Assembly: GCA_001429255.1 (NCBI GenBank)
Contig: LMJI01000001.1
Span: 1,467,256-1,531,255 of the forward strand
Direction: 5' to 3'
Source: Cellulomonas sp. Root930
GTDB lineage: Bacteria; Actinomycetota; Actinomycetes; Actinomycetales; Cellulomonadaceae
Length of the DNA stretch: 64,000 nucleotides
The notes beneath the pieces are model-generated. The model saw nothing but the letters and a program-made list of their open reading frames with translations, ran no database searches and had not been told where the DNA came from. The translations under genes and the position numbers were made by a program. This document shows, piece after piece, positions 15,268 to 24,139 of the stretch (positions within the stretch are counted from its first letter, which is position 1; each line of letters opens with the position of its first letter).

Positions 15268-15944
15268 CACGTCTCCTGGTCGGGGGGCGTCACGGACCAG
15301 CCGCTGTAGCCCAGGTAGGACGCCCCCGCGAGGGCTGTCCCGAGCGCGAACCCTGCGACGACGTCGGAGGGGTAGTGCACGCCGAGCATCACGCGGTCGA
15401 GGCCCGTGAGCACGGTGGCGGAGGCGGCGACCAGCGGGACGACGACGCGTCCGCGCCGGCCGAGCAGCGGCCACACCAGCAGGGTCAGGGTCAGGGCGAC
15501 GGCCGCGGTGTTCGTCGCGTGGCCGGACGGGAAGCTCGACCCGGGGGCGTGCTCCAGGGCGTCCTCCACGACCGGCCGCGCCCGCTGCACCAGCCCCTTC
15601 GCGCCCAGCTGCAGCGCCCAGGCGGCCATCACCGTGAGGAACGCCCACAGCGCGCGGGTGGTCATCCCGTGCCGCCGCCACACCCACACGCAGACCAGGG
15701 TCGCGACGAGGTTGACCCACTTCGCCTGGAACGCCTGCTGCCACACGATCAGCGCCTGCTGGAGCTCCGGGTGCGCGCGCGTGAAGTCGGTCGCCGCCGC
15801 GATGGCCTGCTGGTCGAGGCGCAGGACGTCGTCCACCTCGGCGCGCACGACGTAGGCGAGCACCGCCACCGGGACCGTGAACGCGACCCCGAACGCGGCG
15901 GCGCGCAGGAGCGCACGGCGGCGGAGGAGGGGCAGCGGTCGCAT
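15267..15944 (-). CDS. PAP2-family phosphatase, membrane (first of pair)
   Basis: The 225-residue integral membrane protein has the PAP2 motifs KGLVQRARP, SSFPSGHATNTAAV and RVMLGVHYPSDVVAG, with all catalytic residues present. It is only distantly similar to its downstream partner, suggesting different substrates (for example undecaprenyl diphosphate against phosphatidate) or a heteromeric arrangement. The two overlap by four bases and form a two-gene operon transcribed away from the L,D-transpeptidase region. Confidence 0.9.
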   Translation of the reverse strand: MRPLPLLRRRALLRAAAFGVAFTVPVAVLAYVVRAEVDDVLRLDQQAIAAATDFTRAHPELQQALIVWQQAFQAKWVNLVATLVCVWVWRRHGMTTRALWAFLTVMAAWALQLGAKGLVQRARPVVEDALEHAPGSSFPSGHATNTAAVALTLTLLVWPLLGRRGRVVVPLVAASATVLTGLDRVMLGVHYPSDVVAGFALGTALAGASYLGYSGWSVTPPDQET

Positions 15945-15988
15945 CCCCGGAGGCTAGGTGCGCCGCGCGCAGCGCGCTCGTCGAACGG

Positions 15989-16888
15989 TCAGCCGACGGT
16001 TGTGACGACCGTCCCGGCGGGCGCCTGCCACACCAGGTCGAGCACCTCGTCGCTCACCCGGACGCAGCCGTTGGACACCGCACCCGTGCCGCGCAGGGTG
16101 GTGGTGTGGATCGCGGTCACCGCCGTGCCGGTCGGCTTGTCGTAGTGGTCGATCGTCTCGCTCTGCGTCGACAGCAGCAGCACGCGCGGGGTGGTGGTGC
16201 CGGGCTCGAGCCAGCGGGTGCCCAGCAGGAACGCCGGGACGTGCGGGGTCGGGGTCGCCGGGGCGCCGGTCGCCTTCACCGGCAGCACGTGCGTCGTCGT
16301 ACCGTCGTCGACCGTGATGGTCTGCGCGGCCACGTCGACCGCGATGGTCCAGTCGGTGCCGGCGGCCTCGGTGTCGCCTGCGTCGATCCACACGCTGCGG
16401 CCGTTGACCTGCGCGACGTCCTGGCTGGGCAGGGCGGAGCGGGTGGCCACCATCACGCGCAACCAGCGACCGCGCTGGTCGATGACCGGGAGCGTGGTGC
16501 GGACCTCGAGGGTCAGGGCGGGGACGACGCCGACGGGGGTCCCGGCCGGAGCGGCGCGGGCCGCGGTGTCGCGGACGACGACCGCGGTCTGCCAGCGACC
16601 GAGCGCCGGGTCGTCGTTGGCGCGCTGGGGGAGCCCGTCGGTGCCGGGCAGGCCGGGGACCACGTGCAGGAGGTCGACGACCGGCAGGGCGGCGAGGTCG
16701 GCGGCGGGCGGCGCGGGGACGGCCGGCGGGGACGCCTTGTCGACGGCGACGGGCTCGGAGACGACCACCGCAGCGGGAGGACCTGCCTCGGGCGCGTCCG
16801 CGCACGCCCCGGCCAGTGCCAGGACCGCTAGCGCGGTCAGAGCCGCGATCGTCGTGCGAACCACCCGTGCCCCCGTCGTCCGAGCCAT
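15989..16888 (-). CDS. L,D-transpeptidase (YkuD) lipoprotein
   Basis: From ATG 16888 the 299-residue protein has a signal peptide with a LALAGAC lipobox, so it is a surface lipoprotein. A Pro/Ala linker of about 70 residues leads to a small beta-rich domain. The C-terminal YkuD catalytic domain carries the signature in compact form, HTTTLRGTGAVSNGCVRVSD, with catalytic Cys in SNGCVRV and His upstream. L,D-transpeptidases form 3-3 peptidoglycan cross-links or attach proteins to the wall. An upstream ATG at 16924 would add 12 residues before the signal and is less likely. Confidence 0.88.
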   Translation of the reverse strand: MARTTGARVVRTTIAALTALAVLALAGACADAPEAGPPAAVVVSEPVAVDKASPPAVPAPPAADLAALPVVDLLHVVPGLPGTDGLPQRANDDPALGRWQTAVVVRDTAARAAPAGTPVGVVPALTLEVRTTLPVIDQRGRWLRVMVATRSALPSQDVAQVNGRSVWIDAGDTEAAGTDWTIAVDVAAQTITVDDGTTTHVLPVKATGAPATPTPHVPAFLLGTRWLEPGTTTPRVLLLSTQSETIDHYDKPTGTAVTAIHTTTLRGTGAVSNGCVRVSDEVLDLVWQAPAGTVVTTVG

Positions 16889-17031
16889 CGTGCGCCCCGC
16901 CGAGCCCATCGGCCAAGTCGGCACCTGTCGCCGGCGCCGGATCCCCGACAGGATGCATGTCGAGAACCCGCGCCCGGCTCCGACCTCTCCACGAGCGGGC
17001 CCGCCGGGCCCCGAGAGACGGAGTGCACACC

Positions 17032-17427
17032 GTGAAGTACATGCTGCTCATGAACTACTTCGTCGAGGGCGTGCCCCCGATCGACCAGTGGGCTCCCGAG
17101 GACGTGCAGCGGCACATCCAGTTCCAGCACGACCTCGGCGCCGAGCTGGTGGCCCGCGGCGAGTTCGTGGACGGGCAGGGTCTCGCGTGGCCGGCCACCG
17201 CGAAGCTCGTGCGGAGCGACGGCGTGTCCGACCCCGTGGTCACCGACGGGCCGTTCCCGGAGTCGAAGGAGTTCCTCGCCGGCTACTGGACGGTCGACGT
17301 CGAGGACGAGGCCCGCGCGATCGCGATCGCGGCGACGGCGTCGGCGGCGCCCGGACCCGGGGGTGCGCCGATGCAGCAGGTGTTCGAGGTCCGTGCCCTG
17401 ATGGAGGCGCCCGCTCCTGTCGAGTGA
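17032..17427 (+). CDS. YCII-family protein, ECF42 partner
   Basis: The GTG at 17032 follows GGAG (17020-17023) by eight bases; an in-frame GTG at 17023 is possible. The 131-residue protein starts KYMLLMNYF and contains the DGPFPESKEFLAGYW segment typical of the DGPF/YCII proteins paired with ECF42 sigma factors, ending with a MQQVFEVRALME strand. These proteins have a ferredoxin-like fold. In several bacteria they are coregulated with, and regulated by, the sigma factor encoded next door. The sigma gene appears to overlap its 3' end. Confidence 0.9.
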   Translation: MKYMLLMNYFVEGVPPIDQWAPEDVQRHIQFQHDLGAELVARGEFVDGQGLAWPATAKLVRSDGVSDPVVTDGPFPESKEFLAGYWTVDVEDEARAIAIAATASAAPGPGGAPMQQVFEVRALMEAPAPVE

Positions 17428-18643
17428 CCCGCCCCTCGAGGACCTGCTGCGCGAGCTGGCGCCGCAGGTCCTCGGCGTGCTGGTCCGCCGGTCGGGGGAC
17501 CTCGCGGACGCGCAGGACGCCCTGCAGGACGCACTGCTGGCCGCGACGACGCAGTGGCCGGAGCAGGGCGTGCCCGACAACCCGCGGGCGTGGCTGGTGG
17601 TCGTCGGGCAGAACAAGCTGGTCGACCGGTACCGCAGCGAGGAGGCGCGGCGCCGTCGGGAGGAGCTCGTCGGCACCATGGAGGCCGTCGACGCGGGGGA
17701 CGCGTTCGAGACCGACGACTCGCTCCTGCTGCTGTTCGGCTGCTGCCACCCCGCGCTCAGCCCCTCGTCGGCCGTCGCGCTCACCCTCCGCTCGCTCGGC
17801 GGGCTGACCACCGCGGAGATCGCCAGGGCGTTCCTGGTGCCAGAGGCGACGATGGCGCAGCGGCTCAGCCGGGCGCGCCGGGCCCTGCGGGAGCTGGACG
17901 GACCGTTCCGGATGCCGTCGCCCGAGGACTACCCCGCCCGGCTCCGAGCGGTGCTGCGCGTGCTCTACCTGATGTTCAACGAGGGCTACGCGAGCACGAC
18001 GGGCTCGTCGGTGGCCCGCGCCGACCTCGCCTCCGAGGCGTTGCGCCTGACCCGCACCCTGCACGCCGGCCTGCCCGAGGATCCCGAGGTGGCGGGCCTG
18101 CTCGCGCTCGTCCTGCTCACCGACGCCCGCCGTCCCGCCCGCACGGGTCCGCGCGGTGAGCTGGTCTCGTTGACCGACCAGGACCGCGGGCTCTGGGACC
18201 GGGCGATGGTCGACGAGGGGATCGCGCTCCTCGAGGACGCGCTGGCGCGCGGGGCGGTGGGGGAGTACCAGCTGCAGGCCGCGATCGCCGCGCTGCACGA
18301 CGAGGCGCCGAGCACCGACGCCACGGACTGGCCGCAGCTGCTGGCCCTCTACGCGCTGCTCGAGCGCGTCACGGGCAACCCGATGGTCACGCTCAACCGC
18401 GCGGTCGCGCTCGCCATGGTCCAGGGTCCCGACGCCGGGCTCGCGCTGCTGGCCACGCTCGACGACCGGCTCCCCGGGCACCACCGGCTCGCTGCCGTCC
18501 GCGGCCACCTGCTGGAGCGGGCGGGCCGACCGGGCGAGGCCGCCCACCAGCTGCTCCTGGCCGCGCGCGGGACCACCAGCCTGGCCGAGCGCGACTACCT
18601 GCTGGTGCAGGTGGCACGGCTGCGCCACGGTTCGGCATCCTGA
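17417..18643 (+). CDS. ECF42 RNA polymerase sigma factor (DUF6596 C-terminal domain)
   Basis: Sigma region 2 begins LEDLLRELAPQVLGVLVRRS, so the conserved N-terminus lies upstream of the first ATG/GTG/TTG available (GTG 17477). The only in-frame candidates are CTG codons; CTG 17417 has GGAGG (17403-17407) nine bases before it and overlaps the YCII stop, giving 408 residues. Region 4 follows (LTTAEIARAFLVPEATMAQR), then the long TPR-like C-terminal domain that defines ECF42 (VLYLMFNEGYAST, and VTLNRAVALAMVQGPDAGL). Without region 2 the protein could not bind the -10 element, so the non-canonical start is preferred over GTG 17477. Confidence 0.8.
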   Translation: MSSDPPLEDLLRELAPQVLGVLVRRSGDLADAQDALQDALLAATTQWPEQGVPDNPRAWLVVVGQNKLVDRYRSEEARRRREELVGTMEAVDAGDAFETDDSLLLLFGCCHPALSPSSAVALTLRSLGGLTTAEIARAFLVPEATMAQRLSRARRALRELDGPFRMPSPEDYPARLRAVLRVLYLMFNEGYASTTGSSVARADLASEALRLTRTLHAGLPEDPEVAGLLALVLLTDARRPARTGPRGELVSLTDQDRGLWDRAMVDEGIALLEDALARGAVGEYQLQAAIAALHDEAPSTDATDWPQLLALYALLERVTGNPMVTLNRAVALAMVQGPDAGLALLATLDDRLPGHHRLAAVRGHLLERAGRPGEAAHQLLLAARGTTSLAERDYLLVQVARLRHGSAS

Positions 18644-18648
18644 GGCGC

Positions 18649-19443
18649 GTGGCCGCCGACCCGCACGTCCTGCTCTCACCCGCCGTCACCAACCTGCGCG
18701 ACCTCGGAGGTCGTGCCACCGCGGACGGCGGGACGGTCGCGACGGGGGTCGCGTTCCGCTCGGCCGAGCTGGCGGACCCGTCCGTCGGCACGGACGCGGT
18801 GCTGGCGGGGCTGCGGATCCGGACCGTGGTGGACCTGCGCACGGAGGCGGAGCGGTCGAGCCGCCCCGACCAGCTGCCCGCGGGCGCGCAGCTGCGGGTG
18901 CTCGACGCGCTCGCGGACCTGCCCAGCGGCGCCGCGGCGCAGCTCCCCGCCGTGCTGGCGAGCGGCGGGATCGACGCCCTCGCGGACCTCGACCTGGCCG
19001 GCCAGATGCTCGCCGTCTACCGACGTCTCGTGGTCGGCGAGGCGGCCCGGCAGGCGTACGCGGGACTGGTCCGCGCGGTGATCGACGCCGAGCGCCGCGC
19101 CGTCCTGTTCCACTGCACCGCGGGCAAGGACCGCACCGGCTGGGCGACGACCGTCCTGCTGCTGGCCGCGGGGGTCGACGAGGAGGGCGCGATGGAGGAG
19201 TACCTCGCGGTCGGGCCCGCGGTCCGCACCACGTACGCGCCGCTGCTCCAGCAGGTGGGCGACGCCGGCGGGAACCCGGACGACCTGCGCCCGCTGCTCG
19301 AGGTGCGGCCCGAGTACCTGGACACCGCGCTGGCCCTCGTGCGCGAGCGTTTCGGGTCGTTCGAGGGGTACCTGTCGGACGGTCTCGGTCTCGGCGCCGT
19401 CGAGGTCGAGGCGCTCCGGAGGACGCTGCGCACGGGCGGGTGA
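18649..19443 (+). CDS. Tyrosine/serine protein phosphatase family protein
   Basis: The 264-residue protein (GTG start with GAGG just upstream) has the Y_phosphatase3 layout: NLRDLGG near the N-terminus, TVVDLRTEAERSSRP and the P-loop H155-C-T-A-G-K-D-R-T-G with catalytic Cys156 and Arg. These actinobacterial enzymes (PtpB-like) act on phosphotyrosine, phosphoserine or phosphoinositides; there is no signal peptide here, so it is cytoplasmic. It starts six bases after the ECF42 gene, so it may belong to the same transcript. Confidence 0.88.
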   Translation: MAADPHVLLSPAVTNLRDLGGRATADGGTVATGVAFRSAELADPSVGTDAVLAGLRIRTVVDLRTEAERSSRPDQLPAGAQLRVLDALADLPSGAAAQLPAVLASGGIDALADLDLAGQMLAVYRRLVVGEAARQAYAGLVRAVIDAERRAVLFHCTAGKDRTGWATTVLLLAAGVDEEGAMEEYLAVGPAVRTTYAPLLQQVGDAGGNPDDLRPLLEVRPEYLDTALALVRERFGSFEGYLSDGLGLGAVEVEALRRTLRTGG

Positions 19444-19567
19444 GCGTTGGACCGTTCGGGTGGTCCGATATGTCCGATCTTGCCGACTCACCCGGTCGGG
19501 CTGACGATGGGCGGATCGCACCTCCCGCGACGCAGCGTCGTCTGAACCCAGGCGCCGAGGGAAAGGC

Positions 19568-21460
19568 ATGCCTGTGGCCGACGAGATCGTCTCCCCCATC
19601 CGGCGGGGCGCGCACGACATCGCACTCGAGCGCGACCGGGTCCGCCGCAAGCGCGTGTACCGCTTCGCCGCGTTCGTCATCGCCATCGAGGTGTACGTCA
19701 TCGGCAGCGCGCTGCTCAACCGGCCGCTGGTCCCCCCGATGCCGCAGATCGACCCGCTGATCCTCGTCCCGGTGCTGTTCTTCGGGGCGCTGCTGCTGCT
19801 CCTCGTCGGCACGCAGCTGGGCAGCGCCCGCTCCCCGCACGTGGTCTACCGGCCCGAGCAGGTGGACGTGCGGCTGGACGACGTCATCGGCATCGACCCC
19901 GTCAAGGAGGACGTCCGCCGCTCGATCGACCTGTTCCAGACGCACAAGCAGTTCGCCGAGCAGATGGGTGGCACGCCGCGCCGCGGCCTGCTGTTCGAGG
20001 GGCTGCCGGGCACGGGCAAGACGATGACCGCCAAGGCGATGGCGGCCGAGGCGGGGGTGCCGTTCCTGTTCGTCTCGGCGACCTCGTTCCAGTCGATGTA
20101 CTACGGCGCCACCGCCAAGAAGATCCGCGCGTACTTCAAGGCGCTGCGCAAGGCGGCCCGCACGGAGGGCGGCGCGATCGGGTTCATCGAGGAGATCGAC
20201 GCGATCGCGATCCGGCGCGGCGGCATGTCGGCCGCCGCGGTGGCCACGGGCCCGTTCGACGCCTTCCGCGTCCCGCACGTGGTGACCAACGCCGTGATCA
20301 GCGAGGGGACGGGCGGCGTGGTCAACGAGCTGCTCGTGCAGATGCAGTCGTTCGACGAGCCCACGACGTCCGACAAGTTCGTCAACTGGTTCATCGCCCG
20401 CGCCAACCTGCTGCTCCCGGCCGCCCGCCAGATGCGCCAGCGCAAGCCGGTCAAGGCTCCGATCCTGCTCATCGCGGCCACCAACCGCGCCGACTCCCTC
20501 GACCCGGCCCTGCTGCGTCCGGGGCGCTTCGACCGCCGGCTCACCTTCGCGACTCCCGACGCGGTCGGTCGCCGGGCGCTCGTCGACCACTTCCTGGCAC
20601 GCCGGTCCACTGACTCCGAGCTGGAGGACACGACCCTGCGCGACCGGCTCGCGGCCGCGACGAACGGGTGGACGCCGGTGATGATCGAGCACCTGCTGGA
20701 CGAGGCGCTGGTCAACGCGCTGCGCCGCGGCTCGATGGCCATGACGTACGCGGACATCGAGCACGCCCGGATCACCGAGATGGTCGGCATCGGCCAGCCC
20801 GTCCGGTACACGGAGGCCGAGGAGCGGCTCATCGCCACCCACGAGGCCGGCCACGCGGTCACCGCCTGGCTCGCCGCACCCAACCGCACGCTCGAGGTGC
20901 TCACGATCATCCGTCGCGGCGACGCGCTCGGCCTGCTCGCGCACGGCGACTGCGAGGAGGTCTGGACGCACTCGCACTACGACCTGCGCGCGCTCGTGCA
21001 GATCGCCATGGGCGGCTGGGTGGCCGAGGAGCTGTTCTTCGGCCAGACGAGCACCGGTCCTGCCGGGGACCTCGCGTCGGCGACCCGCACCGCCGCGCAG
21101 ATGGTGGGCGCGGCCGGCATGACGGGGTCGCTCATCTCGTTCGCCGCGACGCCGCACGACCTGGTCTCGGCGGTGCTCAGCGACGCGCAGGCCCGCGCCC
21201 AGCTGGAGGCCGTCCTCGACGACGCCCGCAGCACGGTCCGCCGCCTGCTGTCCCGCCACCGCCACCTGGTCGAGGCGCTGCGGGACGCACTCCTCGAGCG
21301 GCACGAGCTCATCGGCGACGAGATCACCGCCGTGCTCGAGTCGGCCGCGCTGGCCCAGCAGCAGATGCTCGAGCGCGAGGAGGACGAGAAGAGCGCAGCG
21401 GTGGCTGCCGGGGCTGCGGCGCAGGCTGCCATCGCGGCGGAGCGCCTGCGGGTCGCCTAG
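19568..21460 (+). CDS. FtsH-like membrane AAA+ metalloprotease, divergent
   Basis: The 630-residue protein has two N-terminal transmembrane helices close together (about residues 33-52 and 60-80), an AAA+ ATPase domain with Walker A GLPGTGKT (about 146-153) and sensor/arginine-finger region LLRPGRFDRR, and a C-terminal M41-type protease with the zinc motif H425-EAG-H and a later GPAGDLASAT bearing the third ligand. The Walker B strand reads GFIEEIDA where FtsH has D-E, so the first acid is Glu. The short loop between the two helices lacks the FtsH periplasmic domain. I infer a membrane quality-control protease distinct from the housekeeping FtsH. Confidence 0.85.
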   Translation: MPVADEIVSPIRRGAHDIALERDRVRRKRVYRFAAFVIAIEVYVIGSALLNRPLVPPMPQIDPLILVPVLFFGALLLLLVGTQLGSARSPHVVYRPEQVDVRLDDVIGIDPVKEDVRRSIDLFQTHKQFAEQMGGTPRRGLLFEGLPGTGKTMTAKAMAAEAGVPFLFVSATSFQSMYYGATAKKIRAYFKALRKAARTEGGAIGFIEEIDAIAIRRGGMSAAAVATGPFDAFRVPHVVTNAVISEGTGGVVNELLVQMQSFDEPTTSDKFVNWFIARANLLLPAARQMRQRKPVKAPILLIAATNRADSLDPALLRPGRFDRRLTFATPDAVGRRALVDHFLARRSTDSELEDTTLRDRLAAATNGWTPVMIEHLLDEALVNALRRGSMAMTYADIEHARITEMVGIGQPVRYTEAEERLIATHEAGHAVTAWLAAPNRTLEVLTIIRRGDALGLLAHGDCEEVWTHSHYDLRALVQIAMGGWVAEELFFGQTSTGPAGDLASATRTAAQMVGAAGMTGSLISFAATPHDLVSAVLSDAQARAQLEAVLDDARSTVRRLLSRHRHLVEALRDALLERHELIGDEITAVLESAALAQQQMLEREEDEKSAAVAAGAAAQAAIAAERLRVA

Positions 21461-21470
21461 CCTTCGGAGG

Positions 21471-22421
21471 GTGCCCGAAGGTCATACCGTCCACCGCATC
21501 GCCCGTCAGCTCTCGCAGGACCTCGTCGGCCGGCGACTGACCGTGACCTCGCCCCAGGGCCGGTTCGCGGCCGGCGCCGCGCGGATCAGCGGGCAGGTCA
21601 TGGTGTCCGCGGACGCCGTGGGCAAGCAGCTGTTCTGCACGTTCGAGTCCGGTGACGTGCTGCGCGTGCACCTGGGCCTGTACGGCGCGTGGGACTTCCA
21701 CGGGTCGCTGACCCCGCTGACACCCGGCGGCTTCGCGGCGGGCAGCATGGGCGCGCCGCGGCTGCGACGGGCCGTGCGGATGGGCGAGGACGAGCGGGAG
21801 GGTCCGGCCGACGAGGGCGGGCTGGTGGCGTTCCCGCCGCACCCGGTCGGTCAGGTCCGCGTGCGGCTGGCGAGCGACGCGACGGTCGCCGACCTGCGGG
21901 GTCCGTCGGCGTGCGAGGTGCTCGACCCGGGCGGGGCAGCCGCGGCGATCGAGCGGCTCGGACCGGACCCGGCGTCCACCGACGACCTGGCCGCCGCCGG
22001 GGAGGTCGTGGTGGACCGGCTGACCTCCCGGAACGTCGCGGTGGGCCAGCTGCTCATGGACCAGACGGTGGTCGCCGGCATCGGCAACATCTACCGCGCC
22101 GAGCTCCTGTTCCGTGCCCGCCTCGACCCGCACACCCCCGGCCGTCACGTACCGCGCGAGGTGGCTCGCGCGCTGTGGGACGACTGGGCCGTCCTGCTGG
22201 CCGACGGGATCGAGGCGGGCTACATCCTGACGCGCGGTGACCTGTCGGCCGCGGAGCGCGAACAGTCCGTCACGGACACCACCCTGCGGCACTGGGTGTA
22301 CCACCGCACCGGGCTGCCGTGCCTGGTCAGCGGCACCCCGGTGGTCGTGGAGGAGATGGCCGCGCGCAAGCTGTACTGGTGCCCGGCCTGCCAGGTCCGA
22401 CCGACGGCGTTCAGCCGGTGA
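21471..22421 (+). CDS. nei2: Fpg/Nei-family DNA glycosylase, Nei2-like
   Basis: The protein (GTG start, 316 residues) begins with the catalytic Pro-Glu (PEGHTVHRIA) that forms a Schiff base with oxidised bases. The mid H2TH region contains LLMDQTVVAGIGNIYRAE. It most resembles mycobacterial Nei2 (endonuclease VIII type), a base-excision repair enzyme. The C-terminal zinc finger is unusual: the first pair reads C-L-V-S instead of Cys-x2-Cys, whereas the second pair (YWCPACQ) is intact. The gene's end overlaps the convergent VWA gene by 11 bases. Confidence 0.88.
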   Translation: MPEGHTVHRIARQLSQDLVGRRLTVTSPQGRFAAGAARISGQVMVSADAVGKQLFCTFESGDVLRVHLGLYGAWDFHGSLTPLTPGGFAAGSMGAPRLRRAVRMGEDEREGPADEGGLVAFPPHPVGQVRVRLASDATVADLRGPSACEVLDPGGAAAAIERLGPDPASTDDLAAAGEVVVDRLTSRNVAVGQLLMDQTVVAGIGNIYRAELLFRARLDPHTPGRHVPREVARALWDDWAVLLADGIEAGYILTRGDLSAAEREQSVTDTTLRHWVYHRTGLPCLVSGTPVVVEEMAARKLYWCPACQVRPTAFSR

Positions 22422-23985
22422 TCTCCCGGTAGGTGTCGATCAGGGTGACGAACTCCGACCGCAGACCGTAGGGGTCGTCGCCGAGGGCGGCCTGGGCGCG
22501 TTCGCGTGCCCGGGTGGGGTTGGCGTCGTCGGCGTACCGCGAACCGGTCACCGCGAGGCCGAACTCGACGACGGCGGACGCGAACCTGAAGTCGGCCGTG
22601 GGGCTGGCGTCGTAGGCGCTGGCTCCGGCGGGGAAGACGACCTCGGTGCTGGTGGCGGCGCCCGGGCTCTTGTAGCGCACGTGCACGGTCAGGAAGTCGC
22701 TGGAGCTCCCGGCTTCGGTGTCCTGGTAGTCCAGGTCGTCGTCGAGCTGCTCGCCCCGAGCCGGGACCAGCTCGTAGAACGCGGTGACCGCGTGCCCGGC
22801 GCCGACGTCGCCGGCGTCCTTGGTGTCGTCGTCGAACTCCTCGTCCTCCAGCCGGCGGTTGTCGTAGCCCAGCAGCCGGTACTCGGCCACGGTGGCCGGG
22901 TTGAGCTCGACCTGGACCTTGAGGTCCTGGGCGACGACGAACATCGTCGAGTCGAACTCGTCCACCAGGACCTTGCGCGCCTCGTCGAGGGTGTCGATGT
23001 ACGCGTAGTTGCCGTTCCCGTGGTCGGCGATGGCCTCCATCGTGTTGTCCTTGAGGTTGCCCATCCCGAAGCCGAGCACCGAGATGTAGACGCCTGACCG
23101 GGCGTGCTCCTCGATCAGGTCGGTGAGCTGCTCCGGGGTGGACGGGCCGACGTTGAAGTCGCCGTCGGTGGCCAGGACGACCCGGTTGTTGCCGCCCTCG
23201 ACGAAGTTCTTCGTCGCCAGCTCGTACGCGGTCTGCAGGCCCGCCGCACCACCGGTCGACCCGCCGGCCTGCAGCTCGCGCAGGATCCGCACCAGCTCGC
23301 CGCGCTGGTCACCGCGCAGCGAGTCGGCGAGCACCTGCTCGCTGCCGGCGTAGGTCACGATCGAGACGGTGTCGTCCTCGTCGAGCTGCTCCACCAGCAG
23401 CTCGAACGAGTCGGCGAGCAACGGGAGCTTGTTCGGCTCGTCCATCGAGCCGGACACGTCGAGCAGGAAGACGATGTTGTTGCCCCGGCTGGTGGCCTTC
23501 GCGGCCGTGGCCTGCACGCCGATCATCGCCAGCTGGTGGTCGGGCGCCCAGGGCGCGTCCGCGATCTGCGTCGTGACGGTGAACGGGTCCACCGCACCGG
23601 GCCCAGGGCTCGGGTAGTCGTAGTCGAAGTAGTTGACCAGCTCCTCGATCCGCACCCCCTCCGGTGCGACGCCCTGGCGCAGCTGGCGGCGAAGGTTGCT
23701 GTAGGACGCGGTGTCGACGTCCGAGGCGAACGTCGACAGCGGACTCGTCGTCACGTCCTGGAACGGCTGCTCCGGGGAGTCGTCGTACTCCTCCTGCTCG
23801 TCCACCGGGACCTGGCGCCAGTCCTCAGGGGCGACGGAGTCGTCGTAGGCGATGCCCTGGTCGTAGGAGGGGTCGCTCGATCCGTCCGAGCTGCAGGCAC
23901 CGAGGGCGCCCAGGAGAGCGACCGCAGCCACGGCGGCAACCACGCGGGTGGACGCCTGTGTCCGAGTGAATGACCGACCGCGCAT
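22411..23985 (-). CDS. VWA-domain surface lipoprotein (YfbK-like)
   Basis: The 524-residue protein has a lipoprotein signal peptide ending LGALGAC, an acidic linker, a vWF-N segment (STFASDVDTASYSNLRRQL), a von Willebrand A domain with MIDAS sequence DVSGSM and ATDGDFN, and a C-terminal DUF3520-like domain of about 170 residues. It matches the YfbK family of exported VWA proteins, which probably bind a ligand or partner through a metal ion. No partner gene is adjacent. Control and function are unknown. Confidence 0.88.
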   Translation of the reverse strand: MRGRSFTRTQASTRVVAAVAAVALLGALGACSSDGSSDPSYDQGIAYDDSVAPEDWRQVPVDEQEEYDDSPEQPFQDVTTSPLSTFASDVDTASYSNLRRQLRQGVAPEGVRIEELVNYFDYDYPSPGPGAVDPFTVTTQIADAPWAPDHQLAMIGVQATAAKATSRGNNIVFLLDVSGSMDEPNKLPLLADSFELLVEQLDEDDTVSIVTYAGSEQVLADSLRGDQRGELVRILRELQAGGSTGGAAGLQTAYELATKNFVEGGNNRVVLATDGDFNVGPSTPEQLTDLIEEHARSGVYISVLGFGMGNLKDNTMEAIADHGNGNYAYIDTLDEARKVLVDEFDSTMFVVAQDLKVQVELNPATVAEYRLLGYDNRRLEDEEFDDDTKDAGDVGAGHAVTAFYELVPARGEQLDDDLDYQDTEAGSSSDFLTVHVRYKSPGAATSTEVVFPAGASAYDASPTADFRFASAVVEFGLAVTGSRYADDANPTRARERAQAALGDDPYGLRSEFVTLIDTYREITG

Positions 23986-24139
23986 CAGTGCCTCCAGTGA
24001 TCGAGGACTGAAGCGTCGCGGTCCGCGAGGACGGAGACCAGCACGGCACGGTCACGCGACCGCGCCGTTCAGGTAACGATCACCCGGCACCCAGCAAGAA
24101 CCGCAACACGGCCGTGACCTGGGAAAACAGACATGCCGG

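Noticed and set aside
18686..21304. An 872-codon - strand frame opposite the FtsH-like gene
   Set aside because: Shadow of a GC-biased coding sequence, with no start site or domain.
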